A DNA stretch of 64,000 nt from Phymatolithon calcareum (taxonomy: Eukaryota > Rhodophyta > Florideophyceae > Hapalidiales), in NCBI GenBank assembly GCA_977006965.1, contig OZ345379.1:1984001-2048000 (forward strand), read 5' to 3'. The notes under the pieces are model-generated. The model saw only the letters and a list, made by a program, of their open reading frames with translations, was not told where the DNA came from and searched no databases. The first letter of the stretch is position 1. Each line of letters starts with the position of its first letter. Of the stretch, positions 63,494 through 64,000 are shown piece by piece. The position numbers were made by a program, and so were the translations under genes.

Positions 63494-64000
63494 CTATTTC
63501 ACGGCCAAGCCGCATCGAGGCATACCTGGTGGGGGCGCGGGGATGTCGCTCGCACCTCCGATTTGGAACACAAGACCCATTCCCATCTCAAGGTGCGCCA
63601 AAATGTGACAATGGAAGAATGCCGGACCGGGATTATCGGCAACGAAACGAAACGCTGTCCATGAATTTGGGTACAGCACTGCAGTGTTCCTCGCCACTGC
63701 ATGTCGCAGGTCGTAAGATGCGATGTCCTTCTCCGACCACGTTCTGTGATTCCATCCGTAGCCAACAACCCAAAAGTTGTGAAGGTGCAAATGCTACAAG
63801 CAAGACAAGGCAGAAGAAAAAACGCATGAAAATGTCAGCATAACCAGCGCAAGAACAAGATATGTGGGTAAGATGAACTCAACTTACCCATGGATGAACC
63901 TCCTCAGCACCGCTCAGGGACACTGCATTTTGCAACACAACTTCAATCACTTCCCCCTTTTTCACACGAATGATATGCGGCCCCTTCTTCGCCATGATGG
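63494..64000 (-). CDS. Multicopper oxidase (laccase / ascorbate-oxidase-like), 3' end, runs off the window
   Basis: Two exons on the minus strand, complement(join(63494..63793, 63888..64000)), continue beyond 64000. The first ends ...AEEVHPW and the second begins HLHLHNFWVVGYG; joined they restore the oxidase copper motif HPWHLH-x-H-x-FWV. Downstream is FFHCHILAHLEMGMG with the HCHxxxHxxM residues that bind type 1 and type 3 copper. The stop is TAG at 63494-63496. Family members are usually 500-600 residues, so most of the gene is outside. Substrate (phenol, ascorbate or iron) is undetermined. These enzymes are normally secreted or membrane-bound; the N-terminus is not visible. Confidence 0.93.
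63794..63887 (-). other. Spliceosomal intron in the multicopper-oxidase gene
   Basis: On the minus strand it starts GTAAGT (from 63887) and ends in a pyrimidine-rich stretch with TTGTAG (to 63794). Its length is 94 nt. Removal rejoins HPW to HLHLHNFW exactly, restoring a copper motif. It is the only intron seen with confidence in the window. Confidence 0.9.

Noticed and set aside
1-64000. CRISPR arrays, operons, Shine-Dalgarno sites, prophage
   Set aside because: No regularly spaced repeats or prokaryotic gene organisation were found; the genes are eukaryotic with TATA boxes and a spliceosomal intron.

Overview
The window is nuclear DNA of a photosynthetic eukaryote, most likely a florideophyte red alga of the Chondrus type. 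That assignment is an inference. It rests on uninterrupted protein-coding genes (TFIIIC, COP9 signalosome, MLH3, FIGNL1 and EMC8/9 homologues), a CURT1-type thylakoid protein whose candidate plastid transit peptide starts Met-Ala-Phe, near absence of introns (one clear 94-nt spliceosomal intron), and compact gene islands separated by repeat-rich gene-poor tracts.

Layout. 2.1-8.9 kb is a gene island: a stand-alone EDC4-C-terminal-like protein, CSN4, a TFIIIC110/GTF3C2-like WD40 and AT-hook protein, and a histidine-phosphatase-family protein. 8.9-22.2 kb is gene-poor: a LINE reverse-transcriptase remnant (10.6-11.6 kb), an intact-ended hAT element with a perfect 8-bp target-site duplication (12.2-13.3 kb), a LINE 3' end with a (CATT)n tail, a 208-bp foldback, and many short perfect palindromes. 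One bZIP-like gene lies at 22.4-23.2 kb, followed by another gene-poor stretch to 28.9 kb. 28.9-39.1 kb is the densest island: MLH3-like, EMC8/9, a SET-domain methyltransferase, two unrecognised proteins that may be organelle-targeted, a MOSC protein and FIGNL1. 39.1-48.2 kb is a repeat graveyard. It holds two copies of a 420-bp LINE-derived repeat, two copies of a composite LINE repeat, and a chimeric, internally deleted duplicate of the neighbouring MOSC and FIGNL1 genes; one secreted Cys/Pro-rich protein gene sits inside it. 48.2-54.4 kb holds a TFIIIC90/GTF3C4-like gene, a small basic protein, a CURT1-type gene and a small single-span membrane protein. 54.4-64 kb holds a LINE relic, two MITE-like elements, a small membrane protein, an MnmM/YtqB-type methyltransferase, an MFS transporter and the 3' end of a multicopper oxidase that runs off the window.

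Functional links. Two probable subunits of the same RNA polymerase III factor (TFIIIC) occur 41 kb apart. The other genes are housekeeping functions (mRNA decapping, protein deneddylation, meiotic and mismatch repair, ER membrane insertion, thylakoid shape) with no evident shared pathway. I found no prokaryote-style operon or CRISPR. The points that most merit checking are the MLH3-like protein whose ATPase motifs look broken while its endonuclease motif is intact, the EDC4 C-terminal module without a WD40 domain, the MOSC-FIGNL1 chimeric duplicate, and the sharply bounded transposable elements.
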